Positions 44,044-53,871 are shown, counted from the first letter of the stretch. The stretch: DNA of 64,000 nt from Gammaproteobacteria bacterium (GCA_029884165.1 JAOUIH010000006.1:1-64000); one strand, 5' to 3'. Numbers and translations: made by a program. Notes: generated by a model from the sequence alone, not told the origin.

Positions 44044-44677
44044 GCCTGGCCGACCGGCCGGGACGGTGCGGGGCTGGGCGCAGGCCTGCCTGCTGCTCCT
44101 GCTCGCCGGCTGTGCGAGCACCCCGCCGCAGGTCGAGGCGCCGGTCGCCGGCGAGGAGGGCGCGGTCCTCCGCGAGGTGCCGCCACGCGCCCAGACGCTG
44201 TACGAGCAGGCCATCGCCGCGCTGGCGGCGGGGGACACCGTGGACGCGCAGCTGCGCTTCGAGGCATTCGTGCTCGAATTTCCAGACTTCCCGGGCGCCT
44301 ACGTCAATCTCGCGATCATCCATGCGAAAAACGGCGATGACCGGGCTGCCGAAGGCAGCCTCACCGACGCGCTGATTCTCGACCCGGACTATGCGCCGGC
44401 GCTGAACCAGCTCGGCATGCTATTGAGGCGGCAGGGAAAATTCCACGACGCGGAATCCGCTTATTTGAAGGCGGTCACAGCCGAGCCGGACTATGCCTTG
44501 GCACACTACAACCTGGGCGTCCTCAATGAACTGTACCTGCAGCGGCTCGATGTCGCGCTGCAGCATTTCGAGATCTACCAGGGGCTGAACGGCGCGGACG
44601 AAGAGGTCGAGAAGTGGATCACCGACCTGAAGCGCCGGCTGCAGGACAACCAGCGTACCGCGAACATGACGGAGTAG
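44021..44677 (+). CDS. TPR lipoprotein
   Basis: 218 residues. Lipobox LLAGCAS places the lipidated cysteine near residue 31. Three or more TPR motifs follow (AYVNLAIIHAKNGDDRAAEG, ALNQLGMLLRRQGKFHDAES, AHYNLGVLNELYLQRLDVAL). Likely attached to the outer membrane, where it could contact the large TPR proteins. Overlaps the upstream gene, so translation is coupled. Confidence 0.88.
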   Translation: MWLRRFIEPGRPAGTVRGWAQACLLLLLAGCASTPPQVEAPVAGEEGAVLREVPPRAQTLYEQAIAALAAGDTVDAQLRFEAFVLEFPDFPGAYVNLAIIHAKNGDDRAAEGSLTDALILDPDYAPALNQLGMLLRRQGKFHDAESAYLKAVTAEPDYALAHYNLGVLNELYLQRLDVALQHFEIYQGLNGADEEVEKWITDLKRRLQDNQRTANMTE

Positions 44678-44682
44678 AGGAT

Positions 44683-45078
44683 ATGCCGCGCCGGATCGCC
44701 ATCATGCTGCTCTGCCTCGCCCCGGAGCTTGCCGCGTTTGCGCAGGAGTCCGTCGAGGACGAGGCGAATGCAGCCAGCCGGGAAGAGCGCGAGGAACTCG
44801 AGCCTGCCGTACCGAGCGAGGTACTGGCGGCCGGGTCGGAGCGCCGCTACACGGATTCGGGCGTAATGGACGAACTCGAGCTGGGCCGCAGCGAGATCAC
44901 GGGTAACCAGGAGCTGCCTAAAGTGCTTTACATCGTGCCATGGCGGAAATCTGACCCGGGCGACCTGATGGGCCGGCCGGTCAATACGCTGCTGAACGAG
45001 GTGCTGGCGCCCGTGGATCGTTCCGAATTCGTGCGCCAGGTCGATTATTACCATCGTCTGAACGACGATAATCGCTAG
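44683..45078 (+). CDS. Small exported protein of the TPR/ExbBD operon
   Basis: 131 residues. The ATG at 44683 has GGAG and GAGG upstream and begins a signal peptide (MPRRIAIMLLCLAPELAAFA). The mature part has an acidic front (residues 20-55) and a conserved-looking end (VLYIVPWRKSDPGDLMGRP, then SEFVRQVDYYHRL). No known domain. An upstream extension of the frame was rejected because it overlaps the TPR lipoprotein and lacks a signal. Position between TPR and ExbB genes suggests a part of the complex. Confidence 0.78.
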   Translation: MPRRIAIMLLCLAPELAAFAQESVEDEANAASREEREELEPAVPSEVLAAGSERRYTDSGVMDELELGRSEITGNQELPKVLYIVPWRKSDPGDLMGRPVNTLLNEVLAPVDRSEFVRQVDYYHRLNDDNR

Positions 45079-45114
45079 CTGTAAGAACGTTTGATTTTCT
45101 AGAGGAGCAATCAA

Positions 45115-45765
45115 ATGGATGCTGTACACGCCATTGTGCGTTTTTTCCAGGAAGGTGGGGTGTTCATGTACCCCATCATGATCGTGTTCGGCCTCGGCGT
45201 GGCGATCGCGGTCGAGCGCTGGACCTATCTCACCGTGTCCGGAGCGAGCAATCGGGCCCTGTGGAAGAAGATCGTGCCCTTCCTGAAGGCCGGTAACTTC
45301 CAGGAGGCCGCTACGGTCACCAGCAAGTCCAAGGCCGCGATCGCGTCGATCCTGACCTACGGCCTGTACCGCGTGAAGTCGGCGCGTCGCCGGGACGACA
45401 TCGAGAAGGCGATGGAGGAGAGCCTGATGGAGGTGCTGCCGCGCCTCGAGAAGCGGACGCACTACCTCGCGACGCTCGCGAATATTGCGACGCTGCTGGG
45501 ACTGCTCGGCACGATCATCGGTCTGATCACGGCTTTCACCGCGGTATCCAACGCGAATCCGGCCGACAAGGCGGACCTGCTATCGGCGAGTATCTCGGTC
45601 GCAATGAATACGACCGCGTTCGGCCTGATGGTCGCAATACCGTTGCTGCTGGTCCATGCGCTGCTGCAGACGAAAACGAACCAGATCGTCGATAGTCTCG
45701 AGATGGCCAGCGTGAAATTCCTTAACGCGGTAACGGAACGTCAGCTGAAGCCGGCCGGAGCCTGA
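45115..45765 (+). CDS. MotA/TolQ/ExbB proton channel protein
   Basis: 216 residues with three membrane helices (about 18-34, 118-141, 159-182) and the family signatures LANIATLLGLLGTIIGLITAF and AMNTTAFGLMVAIPLLL. AGAGGAG provides a strong ribosome site. Forms the pentameric channel that powers TolR/ExbD-type partners with the proton gradient. The two following genes encode such partners. Confidence 0.95.
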   Translation: MDAVHAIVRFFQEGGVFMYPIMIVFGLGVAIAVERWTYLTVSGASNRALWKKIVPFLKAGNFQEAATVTSKSKAAIASILTYGLYRVKSARRRDDIEKAMEESLMEVLPRLEKRTHYLATLANIATLLGLLGTIIGLITAFTAVSNANPADKADLLSASISVAMNTTAFGLMVAIPLLLVHALLQTKTNQIVDSLEMASVKFLNAVTERQLKPAGA

Positions 45766-45769
45766 TTCG

Positions 45770-46279
45770 ATGTTACGTAGCCGCCGACATGGCCGTCGCA
45801 ACGTTGAGACGGCAGAACTCAACATCACGGCGTTCATGAACCTGATGGTGGTCCTCGTCCCGTTCCTGCTGATTACAGCGGTGTTCTCGCGACTGGCGAT
45901 TGTAGAACTCAATCTGCCAGGCTCCTCTAACGAGCCCGTTGAAGAACAGGAATTGACCTTCCAGCTGGAAGTCATCGTCCGGGATGACCGGATCGAGGTG
46001 GGCGACCGGAATATCGGCGCGCTGGGCATCTATCCCAACGGCGCCGACGGCTACGACTTCGAGGCGCTGAGCAAGAAGCTCACCGAGCTCAAACGCAGCT
46101 ATCCCGACAAGACCGACGCATCGATCTTGCTGGAGTCGGACATTTCCTATGACACGCTGGTACAGGTCCTGGACCGCGTTCGCATCGAGGAGACCATTGA
46201 CGGTGACTCGATCGTGCGCTCGGACCTGTTCCCGGATATTTCGATCGGTGACGCGCCGGTCGAACAGGGCGGAGCCTGA
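45770..46279 (+). CDS. ExbD/TolR-family protein, variant lacking the membrane aspartate
   Basis: 169 residues. A basic N-terminus, one membrane helix (about 18-38) in AELNITAFMNLMVVLVPFLL, and a periplasmic ExbD/TolR domain. The position that is aspartate in ExbD and TolR (the LVDV motif) is Asn24 here, and a proline interrupts the helix. It starts 4 bases after the ExbB stop. Probably pairs with the next gene product, which keeps the aspartate. Confidence 0.9.
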   Translation: MLRSRRHGRRNVETAELNITAFMNLMVVLVPFLLITAVFSRLAIVELNLPGSSNEPVEEQELTFQLEVIVRDDRIEVGDRNIGALGIYPNGADGYDFEALSKKLTELKRSYPDKTDASILLESDISYDTLVQVLDRVRIEETIDGDSIVRSDLFPDISIGDAPVEQGGA

Positions 46280-46282
46280 AAC

Positions 46283-46810
46283 ATGGAAAGATCCAAGCGC
46301 GCAGCAAGAATGGAGCGGCGTCACGAGCGCGGCAAGCGCGGCGGCGCGTTGAACCTCGTTTCCCTGATGGACATCTTTACGATTCTCGTGTTCTTCCTGC
46401 TGGTCAATTCGGCGGAGGTCGAGACGCTGCCAAACGCCAAGGACATCCAGTTGCCGGAGTCGATTGCGGAGGAGAAGGCGAACGAAACGGTAGTAATCAT
46501 GATCAGCGACAAGGACATCATCGTGCAGGGCCTGCCGGTAGCCAAGGTCGCGGACGTCATGAAGCTGCCGGGCAACGACATCCCGGAGCTTCGCCAGGCC
46601 CTGATGTCGCAGAACGACCGTGTCCTCAGGCGCGAGGCGCTCGATGACATCGCCGGACGCGAGGTCACGATCATGGGTGACAAGGATATTTCGTACAAGC
46701 TCTTGAAGAAGGTGATGGCGACGTGCACCGCGTCCGATTACGGCCGGATCTCGCTCGCTGTCCTGCAGAAGAGCTCTGACAAACTCGACAGTCTGAGTGC
46801 GGCCAGGTAA
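46283..46810 (+). CDS. ExbD/TolR-family protein with conserved membrane aspartate
   Basis: 175 residues. Long basic cytoplasmic tail, then a membrane helix in ALNLVSLMDIFTILVFFLLV with Asp30 in the ion-coupling position. The periplasmic part has the TolR-like beta domain (VVIMISDKDIIVQGLPVAKV). It follows the Asn-variant paralog by 3 bases. Together with ExbB the two would form a stator with unequal ExbD chains. Confidence 0.92.
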   Translation: MERSKRAARMERRHERGKRGGALNLVSLMDIFTILVFFLLVNSAEVETLPNAKDIQLPESIAEEKANETVVIMISDKDIIVQGLPVAKVADVMKLPGNDIPELRQALMSQNDRVLRREALDDIAGREVTIMGDKDISYKLLKKVMATCTASDYGRISLAVLQKSSDKLDSLSAAR

Positions 46811-46846
46811 CGGGCCCCGAAGGGACTCAAGCTCAGGAGTTGGAGA

Positions 46847-47815
46847 TTGGACTTACCGTTCTACAGAGAGTACGAACTTCCCTGGACCAGTAGTTCGGGC
46901 CAGGAAGAGAAGTTCCGACGTATCCTCGGGATCGTTCTCGCGGCGCTGCTCGTGCTCGGTCTGATCTGGCCGTTCCTGCCGACGCCCGAGCCGGACCCCT
47001 ATGACGTCGAGGAATTGCCGCCGCGTTTCACGAAGCTGCTGCTGGAACAGCAGAAGCCGCCGCCGCCCCCGCCCCCGAAGCCCGAGCCTGAGCCGGAACC
47101 CGAGCAGTTGACGCAGCCGGAGCCGGAACAGGTGGCGGAGAAGCCGCCGGAGCCCGAGCCGCAACCCGAGCCCGAACCGGAGCCGCAGATCGATCGCCAG
47201 CAGCAGGCCCGTGAGAAAGCCAAGGCCGCACTGCTGCCGTTCACCGAAGAACTGGCCCAGCTGGCAGACAGCAATGTGCTCGACCGCGTGACGGACGACC
47301 GGCCACTTAGCACATCGGTGGGACAGGCCGAGCGAAATGAACGCTCGATGATCACGTCGAAGGTCGGCACGGCCAGCGGCGGCATCAACACCGCGAGCCT
47401 CTCCCGCAACACGGGCGGGACAGGGCTCGGCGAGCGCAGCACGACGCAGGTGGAGAGCCCGGTCGAAGCGGTCGGTGACGGCGCCGGAGCCGGTGGCGCC
47501 AGGCGCACGGGCTCGAGCGGCAAGGCATCACGCAGCCGCGAAGAGATAGAGCTCGTGTTCGACAAGAACAAGGGCGCGATCTTCGCGCTATACAATCGCG
47601 CCCTGCGCGAAGACCCGACGCTCGAAGGCAAGCTCGTACTGCGCCTGACCATCGCCCCCTCCGGCGAGGTGACTTTCTGCGAGATCGTGTCGAGCGAGCT
47701 CGGCAACGATGAGCTCGAGCGCCGCCTGGTACAGCGCGTCAAGCTGTTCCGTTTCGAGGCCAGGGACGTCGAGCCGATCACAACGACCAAGCCGATAGAC
47801 TTCTTCCCGGCCTGA
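46847..47815 (+). CDS. TonB-like energy transducer with AgmX/PglI-type C-terminus
   Basis: 322 residues from a TTG start with AGGAG seven bases upstream. One membrane helix (about 26-45, ILGIVLAALLVLGLIWPFL), a Pro/Glu repeat spacer (about 62-115), a glycine-rich linker, and a C-terminal domain from about residue 225 with SREEIELVFDKNKGAIFALY and LVLRLTIAPSGEVTFCEIVS, ending PIDFFPA. This last domain is the AgmX/PglI C-terminal type known from myxobacterial gliding and related TonB proteins. It would reach across the periplasm to an outer-membrane partner. Last gene of the operon. Confidence 0.9.
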   Translation: MDLPFYREYELPWTSSSGQEEKFRRILGIVLAALLVLGLIWPFLPTPEPDPYDVEELPPRFTKLLLEQQKPPPPPPPKPEPEPEPEQLTQPEPEQVAEKPPEPEPQPEPEPEPQIDRQQQAREKAKAALLPFTEELAQLADSNVLDRVTDDRPLSTSVGQAERNERSMITSKVGTASGGINTASLSRNTGGTGLGERSTTQVESPVEAVGDGAGAGGARRTGSSGKASRSREEIELVFDKNKGAIFALYNRALREDPTLEGKLVLRLTIAPSGEVTFCEIVSSELGNDELERRLVQRVKLFRFEARDVEPITTTKPIDFFPA

Positions 47816-47925
47816 TCCGGGGAGGGCATCGGGCAAAAAGACCGGCGCAGCGCCCGGACACGGCGTTGCGGCCCCGCGCTTGCATTTGGCGTGCGTTTCC
47901 GTGACCGTAACGAAATGACAAATCG

Positions 47926-47941
47926 GGCGCCCGCGGGCGCC
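47926..47941. other. 16-bp perfect GC palindrome before the ABC transporter operon
   Basis: GGCGCCCGCGGGCGCC reads the same on both strands and lies 17 bases before the TTG start at 47959. It could be an operator or an RNA hairpin near the ribosome site GGGG, but GC-rich DNA makes such palindromes less surprising. The rest of the 143-base gap shows nothing else. Confidence 0.3.
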
Positions 47942-47958
47942 AAGCTGCGGGGAAACGC

Positions 47959-48747
47959 TTGAGATCCACGATTGCCGTCCTGGCGGCGCTGCTGATCGAA
48001 GTCGCGCCGGGCGCCGATGCAGCGGAGCCGATCGTCGCCGGGGCAAACATCGGCAACGTCCCCTGGGAGTTCCAGGATGCCGACGGCGGTTTCGTCGGCT
48101 TCGAACTCGACCTGGTTCGAGAGGTGGGCAAGCGGCTCGGCCGGGAGGTCGAGGTTGTCAACATCCCGTTCAACGGCCTGTTCTCCGCGGTGCAGTCCGG
48201 CCGCATCGATATCGCGCTGTCATCGATCACGATTACGGACAAGCGCCTGCGATCGGTTTCCTTCGCGCAGCCTTACTACGACAGCGCCCAGTCGCTGACC
48301 GTACTCGAGCAGAGCGGCAACGCCGGGCTTGCCGACATGCGTGGCAAGGTCGTCGGCGTGGACACCGGCTCGACGGGTGACATGTGGACCAGTGCGAACC
48401 AGGCGAGTTACGGATTCGGCGAGATACGTCGCTACGAAGGCCTCGCGCCTGCGATGCTCGATCTGCAGAGCATGCGCATCGACGGCTACATCTCGGACAT
48501 TCCTGCGCTCGAGTACTACATCAAGGACAAACGCGGTTTCCGGATTGCGGAGCGCATAGAGACCGGCGAGAGCTATTCGATGATGTTCGCGCGGGACAAT
48601 CCGCTGGTTGACGCGGTGGACGCTGTTATTGCCGAGCTGAAACGCGAGTCCTATCTCGCGGGCCTGCATCAGAAATGGTTCGGCTCGGTGCCGGCGCCGG
48701 GCAGCGCGACCGTGCTCGTGAAGCCGCTGCCGCGCGCACCGCAATAG
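47959..48747 (+). CDS. Polar amino-acid ABC transporter, substrate-binding protein
   Basis: 262 residues from a TTG start with GGGG before it. Signal peptide (RSTIAVLAALLIEVAPGADA), then a type II periplasmic binding protein (SBP_bac_3): PWEFQDADGGFVGFELDLVR, SGRIDIALSSITITDKR, VGVDTGSTGD and a closing WFG. The family binds amino acids such as glutamate, glutamine, histidine or cystine. The permease and ATPase genes follow directly, and catabolic genes after them suggest an aromatic or related amino acid as substrate; that is inference. Confidence 0.92.
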   Translation: MRSTIAVLAALLIEVAPGADAAEPIVAGANIGNVPWEFQDADGGFVGFELDLVREVGKRLGREVEVVNIPFNGLFSAVQSGRIDIALSSITITDKRLRSVSFAQPYYDSAQSLTVLEQSGNAGLADMRGKVVGVDTGSTGDMWTSANQASYGFGEIRRYEGLAPAMLDLQSMRIDGYISDIPALEYYIKDKRGFRIAERIETGESYSMMFARDNPLVDAVDAVIAELKRESYLAGLHQKWFGSVPAPGSATVLVKPLPRAPQ

Positions 48748-48774
48748 AGCGGAACCCTCCCGGAGCTGCGCCGC

Positions 48775-49446
48775 GTGAGTTTCGCTGAAACCTTTCTGAA
48801 CCTGGACGTTTTGCGGAACTCGTTCCCGCTCCTCCTGTCGGGCCTCGGCGTTACGGCCCGGCTCGGGCTCGTCAGCATCGCGGCAGGCCTGGTGCTCGGC
48901 CTGTTTGTCGCGTTGGCCCGGATTTACTCGGTCCAGCCGTTCCGGCTGCTCGCACGGATCTACATCGACATCTTCCGCTCGGTGCCGCTGCTGGTGCTCC
49001 TGATCGTCGTTTACTATGCCTTGCCCTTCGTCGGGCTACGGTTGTCCCCGTTCATGTCCGCGGCCTGTGCGCTGACGCTCGTGTCCGGCGCGTACGCCGC
49101 GGAGATCTTCCGAGCCGGCATCGAGGCGATTCCGCGCGGGCAGTTCGAGGCATCGCAGGCGCTCGGGCTCTCGTACCGGCACATGATGACCGATGTGATC
49201 CTGCCGCAGGCGATCCGTATCGTCATTCCGCCGCTGACGAACAACTGCATCAACGTCATCAAGGACACCGCGCTGGCATCGGTCGTCGCGATGCCGGATC
49301 TCCTGAAGCAGGCGACCCAGGCACAGGCGCTGGAGGCCAACCCGACCCCGCTCATCGTTGCCGCGCTGATGTATGTCGCTATCCTGTGGCCGCTGGTGCT
49401 GCTGGTCGGCCGGCTGGAACGCCGCTTCCGGCAGGGAGGGTCCTGA
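48775..49446 (+). CDS. Polar amino-acid ABC transporter permease
   Basis: 223 residues from a GTG start. About five membrane helices and the PAAT-type EAA loop [20 protein letters not shown]. It also has the N-terminal [20 protein letters not shown] that marks HisM/GlnP permeases. Forms the inner-membrane channel, probably as a homodimer because only one permease is encoded. Shares TGATG with the ATPase gene. Confidence 0.94.
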   Translation: MSFAETFLNLDVLRNSFPLLLSGLGVTARLGLVSIAAGLVLGLFVALARIYSVQPFRLLARIYIDIFRSVPLLVLLIVVYYALPFVGLRLSPFMSAACALTLVSGAYAAEIFRAGIEAIPRGQFEASQALGLSYRHMMTDVILPQAIRIVIPPLTNNCINVIKDTALASVVAMPDLLKQATQAQALEANPTPLIVAALMYVAILWPLVLLVGRLERRFRQGGS

Positions 49447-50183
49447 TGGCGGCCATCGTCTCGATCCGGAACCTCTCCAAGCGCTTCGGCAGCGCCCAGG
49501 TGCTGACCGGCGTCAGCCTCGACGTCGAAGAGGGCGAGGTCGTTTGCGTCATCGGTCCGTCCGGTGCGGGCAAGTCGACGCTGATCCGCTGTATCAACCT
49601 GCTCGAGGATTTCGACAAATCGGGCGAGATCTTCGTGGACGGCATCGAGGTGCGGAAAGGGCGCCAACTCGCGGCCGTGCGCGCGGAGGTCGGCATGGTG
49701 TTCCAGTCCTTCAACCTGTTTCCGCACCTGACGGTGCAGGACAACATTGCGCTCGCCCCGGAGCGCGTGCGCGGGCTGTCGGTCGAGGAGGCCAGGGCGC
49801 GGGCCAGGCGCCTGCTCGATCGCGTGGGGCTCGCCGCGCACGCCGACAAGTACCCGGGCCAGCTCTCCGGCGGCCAGCAGCAGCGCGTGGCGATCGCCCG
49901 CGCGCTTGCTATGGAACCGCGCGTGCTTCTTTTTGACGAGCCGACCTCTGCGCTGGATCCCGAGATGGTCGGCGAGGTGCTCGAGGTGATGAAGGGCCTG
50001 GCCGGTTCCGGAGTAACCATGATCGTCGTTACGCACGAAATGGGCTTTGCGCGCCAGGTCGCGGACCGCGTGATCTTCATGGACGGTGGCCAGGTCGTCG
50101 AGACCGGCACACCGCAGCAGGTGTTCGATGCACCGCGCGAGCAGCGCACCCGGAGTTTCCTGAATGCGATCATCCGCCACTGA
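49446..50183 (+). CDS. Polar amino-acid ABC transporter ATP-binding protein
   Basis: 245 residues. Walker [11 protein letters not shown]-loop [14 protein letters not shown], signature LSGGQQQR, Walker [15 protein letters not shown] and switch histidine in VVTHEMGFA, all in the GlnQ/HisP pattern. Start chosen at the ATG overlapping the permease stop, where [15 protein letters not shown] fits the family. The 3' end overlaps the aminotransferase gene by about 20 bases. Confidence 0.95.
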   Translation: MAAIVSIRNLSKRFGSAQVLTGVSLDVEEGEVVCVIGPSGAGKSTLIRCINLLEDFDKSGEIFVDGIEVRKGRQLAAVRAEVGMVFQSFNLFPHLTVQDNIALAPERVRGLSVEEARARARRLLDRVGLAAHADKYPGQLSGGQQQRVAIARALAMEPRVLLFDEPTSALDPEMVGEVLEVMKGLAGSGVTMIVVTHEMGFARQVADRVIFMDGGQVVETGTPQQVFDAPREQRTRSFLNAIIRH

Positions 50184-51471
50184 GTCGGGCACAGCCGTGA
50201 GCGCGCCGCGGCTCGATATCGACTTCGTACGCACCCAGTTCTCCGGGCTCGCGCAGGGCTGGGTGCTGTTCGATAACGCGGGCGGAACGCAGGTCCTGGC
50301 GCGCGTGGTGGAACGAATGAACGACTTCCTGTTCCACCGCAACGTGCAGATCGGCGGCAGCTATGAGCTCTCGCAGCGGGCCGCGGCGGCGCTGTTCGAC
50401 GGACGCCGCGCAATGATGCGGCTCGTCAATGCGCGACGGCCCGAGGAGATCGTGTTCGCCCCCTCGTCGACGGTCGCGCTGCAGAACCTCTCGCGGGCAA
50501 TGGCCGGGCAACTCTCGGCCGGGGACGAGATCGTCGTTACGACGACGGATCACGAGTCGAACATCGGTCCATGGGCAGGCCTGGAGCGCTGCGGTATCCG
50601 GACGAAATTCTGGCAGCCGCGCGGCGAGCGCCTGCTGCTCGATCTCGAAGACCTCGGTTCGCTGATGACGCCCCGGACCAGGCTCGTTGCGGTCACTCAC
50701 GTCTCCAACATCCTCGGCACCGTCAATCGGATCGACGAGATCGCGCGTTACGTGCACGAGCGCGGTGCCGAAATATGTGTCGACTCGGTCGCCTACGCGC
50801 CGCATGCTGCGATCGACGTCCAGACCTGGGACGTCGACTACCTCGTTTTCAGCCTGTACAAGGTTTTCGGGCCGCACGCGGCCGTCCTGTACGGCCGGCA
50901 CGAGTTGCTGGCCGAACTCGACAACCTGTATCACTACTTTTACGGCAAGGACAAGGTCCCGGCGAAACTCGAGCCCGGCAACGCGAACTACGAACTCGCC
51001 TTCGGGTCGACCGGCATCGTCGACTACCTGGGAGAACTCGGCAGGCGTAGTGGCTCTGCCGGCGGCGAGCGCGCGGCGATCGAGGCCGCCTTTGCGGCGA
51101 TACGGGCCCACGAGCAGCGCCTCGCGGAACGCCTGCTCGGGTGGCTGCGCGGCCGCCCCGACTGCCGGATCCTGGGGCTGCCCTCGGGCGGGGACCCGGG
51201 CCGGGTGCCGACGATCAGCTTCACGGTCGCGGGACACGATCCCGGCGAACTGGCCCGGCGCGTCGACGGCTACCGGATCGCGCTACGCTACGGGGACTTC
51301 CACGCCCGGCGCCTGGTCGAGTACCTTGGCCTCGCCGGCGCGAACGGCGTGCTGCGGGTTTCCATGGCGCACTACAACACGCCGGGGGAGGTCGACGCGC
51401 TGACAGAGGCGCTGGCCGAGATCCTCGGCGACGGAGCCGCCGGCGTTGGCGTACCCGGGAGCGGCTGCTAG
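50164..51471 (+). CDS. Class V aminotransferase / cysteine desulfurase-like protein
   Basis: 435 residues. PLP-dependent fold type I with [12 protein letters not shown] at the N-terminus, [27 protein letters not shown] and the PLP lysine Lys233 in SLYKVFGPH. This matches the SufS/CsdA-like subgroup annotated as cysteine desulfurase-like; the mobile catalytic cysteine loop of a true desulfurase is not evident. A role in amino-acid catabolism with its neighbours is more likely than Fe-S assembly. A GTG at 50197 is an alternative start that would avoid the overlap. Confidence 0.85.
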   Translation: MRSSATESGTAVSAPRLDIDFVRTQFSGLAQGWVLFDNAGGTQVLARVVERMNDFLFHRNVQIGGSYELSQRAAAALFDGRRAMMRLVNARRPEEIVFAPSSTVALQNLSRAMAGQLSAGDEIVVTTTDHESNIGPWAGLERCGIRTKFWQPRGERLLLDLEDLGSLMTPRTRLVAVTHVSNILGTVNRIDEIARYVHERGAEICVDSVAYAPHAAIDVQTWDVDYLVFSLYKVFGPHAAVLYGRHELLAELDNLYHYFYGKDKVPAKLEPGNANYELAFGSTGIVDYLGELGRRSGSAGGERAAIEAAFAAIRAHEQRLAERLLGWLRGRPDCRILGLPSGGDPGRVPTISFTVAGHDPGELARRVDGYRIALRYGDFHARRLVEYLGLAGANGVLRVSMAHYNTPGEVDALTEALAEILGDGAAGVGVPGSGC

Positions 51472-51531
51472 GATAGTTGCTGTGGAAACTAAAACGGCCG
51501 CGAGGCCTGGGACGGACGGGGAGAAGACGAA

Positions 51532-52542
51532 GTGAAACTGGCCAGCCTTAAAGCCGGCGGGCGTGACGGGACCCTGCTCGTCGTCAGCCGTGACCTGGAC
51601 CGTGCGGTTGCCGTGCCGCGGATCGCACGGACCCTGCAGGCCGCCCTGGACGACTGGCCGACGATCGCGCCCAGGCTCGCGTCGGCTGCGGCCCTCCTCG
51701 AACAGGGGCCCGTCGAGGGCGAGTTCGCGTTCGACCCTTGCGCCGTCGCCGCGCCGCTGCCGCGCGCCTACCACTGGGTAGACGGCAGCGCCTACGTGAA
51801 CCACGTGGAACTCGTCCGCAAGGCGCGCGGCGCAGAGATGCCGGAGAGCTTCTGGCATGATCCGCTCGTCTACCAGGGTGGCTCGGACGACTTCCTCGGG
51901 CCCTGCGACGACGTGCCCGTGCCGAGCGAGGAGTTCGGCATCGACATGGAAGCCGAGACGGCGGTCATTACCGACGACGTGCCGATGGGCTGCACAGCCG
52001 CGGAGGCCGCGGGGCATATCAAGCTCCTCATGCTGGTCAACGACGTGTCGCTGAGGAACCTGATCCCGGGCGAACTCGCGAAAGGTTTCGGCTTCTACCA
52101 GGGCAAGCCGTCTACCGCTTTTTCGCCGGTCGCCGTAACGCCGGACGAGCTCGGCGATGCCTGGCGCGACGGCATGATCCACCTGCCGCTGCGAACTTTT
52201 CTGAACGGCGAGCTGTTCGGCCAACCGGACTGCGGTGTCGATATGACGTTCAACTTCCCGCAGCTGATCGCTCACGCCACGAAGACGCGCCGGCTCGGCG
52301 CCGGTACGATCGTCGGTTCGGGCACGGTATCGAACTACGATCGCTCGAAGGGCGCGAGTTGCATCGCCGAAAAGCGCATGCTGGAGACCATCGATTCCGG
52401 CAAGCCGGGCACGCCTTTCATGAGTTTCGGCGACCGGGTAAGGATCGAGATGCGCGGCAGGGACGGCAAGAGCATCTTCGGCGCGATCGACCAGGTAATT
52501 GTGCAGGCGATAGTGCAGGCGGCAGTACGGGCACGGGTATAA
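51532..52542 (+). CDS. Fumarylacetoacetate hydrolase-family protein
   Basis: 336 residues from a GTG start. FAH catalytic fold with YVNHVELVRKARG, the acidic metal site in FGIDMEAETAVITDDVP, and LLMLVNDVSLRNLIPGEL. This is the shorter bacterial type often next to hmgA, in place of the 420-residue eukaryote-like enzyme. It should split fumarylacetoacetate into fumarate and acetoacetate at the end of tyrosine catabolism. hmgA begins 3 bases after its stop. No maleylacetoacetate isomerase gene is seen. Confidence 0.9.
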   Translation: MKLASLKAGGRDGTLLVVSRDLDRAVAVPRIARTLQAALDDWPTIAPRLASAAALLEQGPVEGEFAFDPCAVAAPLPRAYHWVDGSAYVNHVELVRKARGAEMPESFWHDPLVYQGGSDDFLGPCDDVPVPSEEFGIDMEAETAVITDDVPMGCTAAEAAGHIKLLMLVNDVSLRNLIPGELAKGFGFYQGKPSTAFSPVAVTPDELGDAWRDGMIHLPLRTFLNGELFGQPDCGVDMTFNFPQLIAHATKTRRLGAGTIVGSGTVSNYDRSKGASCIAEKRMLETIDSGKPGTPFMSFGDRVRIEMRGRDGKSIFGAIDQVIVQAIVQAAVRARV

Positions 52543-52545
52543 GCG

Positions 52546-53853
52546 ATGGACGCAACGAGAGTGCAGGCGGGCTACATGAGCGGATTCCGCAACGAGTTCG
52601 CGACCGAGGCATTGCCCGGGGCGCTGCCCGTAGGGCAGAACTCGCCGCAGCGCTGCGCCTACGGGCTCTATGCCGAGAAGTTGAGCGGGACCGCATTCAC
52701 TGCGCCGCGTGCGGCGAACCTCCGGAGCTGGCTGTATCGAATCCGCCCATCGGTCGTCCACGGCGAGTTTCGGCCGATCGACAAGGGCCTGGTAAGAACC
52801 GGCCCGGACGGCACACTGACCATGCCTGACCAGCTGCGCTGGGACCCGCTGCCGATGCCCGAGGGCGGCGCGGATTTCGTTGACGGCCTCGTGACGATGG
52901 CGGCAAACGGTGCGCCGCTCGCGCAGGCCGGAATCGGCATACATATATATCGTGCGACTCGCTCGATGGGCGACCGGTATTTCCAGGATGCGGACGGCGA
53001 ATTGCTGATCGTGCCGGAAGCCGGCGGGCTTACGCTCCACACCGAGTTCGGCCTGATAGGGATAGTGCCCGGCGAGATCGCGGTCATCCCGCGCGGCGTC
53101 AAGTTCCGAGTCGACCTCGCGGGCGAGTCCGCGCGGGGCTACGTTTGCGAGAACTACGGCGCGGCGCTGACGCTGCCCGAGCGCGGGCCGATCGGCACCG
53201 ACGGTCTCGCGAACAGCCGTGACTTCCTTGCGCCGGTCGCGGCCTACGAGGATCGCGAGGGCGAGTTCGAGCTCGTGTTCAAGCTGGCCGGCAACCTGTT
53301 CGCCTGCACGCTCGGCCACTCGCCGCTCGACGTCGTCGCGTGGCACGGCAACCTCGCTCCCTACAAATACGATCTCCGCCGCTTCAACACGATCGGCTCG
53401 ATCAGCTATGACCACCCGGACCCGTCGATATTCACGGTACTGACGTCGCCGTCGGACACGCCGTGCACCGCGAACGTCGACTTCGTGATCTTCCCGCCCC
53501 GCTGGCTGGTCATGGAGCACAGTTTCCGGCCGCCCTGGTACCACCGCAACCTGATGTCCGAGTTCATGGGACTGATATACGGCGTCTACGATGCAAAGAC
53601 CGGTGGGGGCTTCGTGCCCGGTTCGTCCAGCCTGCACAACTGCATGGCTGCGCACGGCCCGGACCGCGCTGCGTTCGAGGCCGCCAGCGAGCGGCGACTC
53701 GAGCCGGAGAAGCTCGAAGACACCATGGCTTTCATGTTCGAGTCGCGCTACCTGATTCAGCCAACGGCATATGCGATGCAGTGTGCCGCGCTGCAATCCG
53801 GTTACCGCGACTGCTGGCAGGACCTGCCGAAGCGGTTCCGGGAAACACCCTGA
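52546..53853 (+). CDS. hmgA: Homogentisate 1,2-dioxygenase
   Basis: 435 residues, normal length. It begins [19 protein letters not shown], then [20 protein letters not shown], both typical of HmgA. The iron ligands are visible: His333 and Glu339 in [12 protein letters not shown] and the histidine of [13 protein letters not shown]. It opens the homogentisate ring to maleylacetoacetate. Together with the FAH-family gene it makes the lower part of phenylalanine/tyrosine degradation; phhB at 7976 may feed the same route from a distance. Confidence 0.97.
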   Translation: MDATRVQAGYMSGFRNEFATEALPGALPVGQNSPQRCAYGLYAEKLSGTAFTAPRAANLRSWLYRIRPSVVHGEFRPIDKGLVRTGPDGTLTMPDQLRWDPLPMPEGGADFVDGLVTMAANGAPLAQAGIGIHIYRATRSMGDRYFQDADGELLIVPEAGGLTLHTEFGLIGIVPGEIAVIPRGVKFRVDLAGESARGYVCENYGAALTLPERGPIGTDGLANSRDFLAPVAAYEDREGEFELVFKLAGNLFACTLGHSPLDVVAWHGNLAPYKYDLRRFNTIGSISYDHPDPSIFTVLTSPSDTPCTANVDFVIFPPRWLVMEHSFRPPWYHRNLMSEFMGLIYGVYDAKTGGGFVPGSSSLHNCMAAHGPDRAAFEAASERRLEPEKLEDTMAFMFESRYLIQPTAYAMQCAALQSGYRDCWQDLPKRFRETP

Positions 53854-53871
53854 GGGCCGCGGAACCGCACG

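Noticed and set aside
41848-44238. 796-residue open frame on the minus strand opposite the second TPR gene
   Set aside because: Antisense shadow; the plus strand has a signal peptide, TPR repeats and operon spacing.
50164-51471. Suf/Isc iron-sulfur cluster locus
   Set aside because: Only one desulfurase-like gene is present and its neighbours are catabolic; no SufE, SufBCD or IscU.
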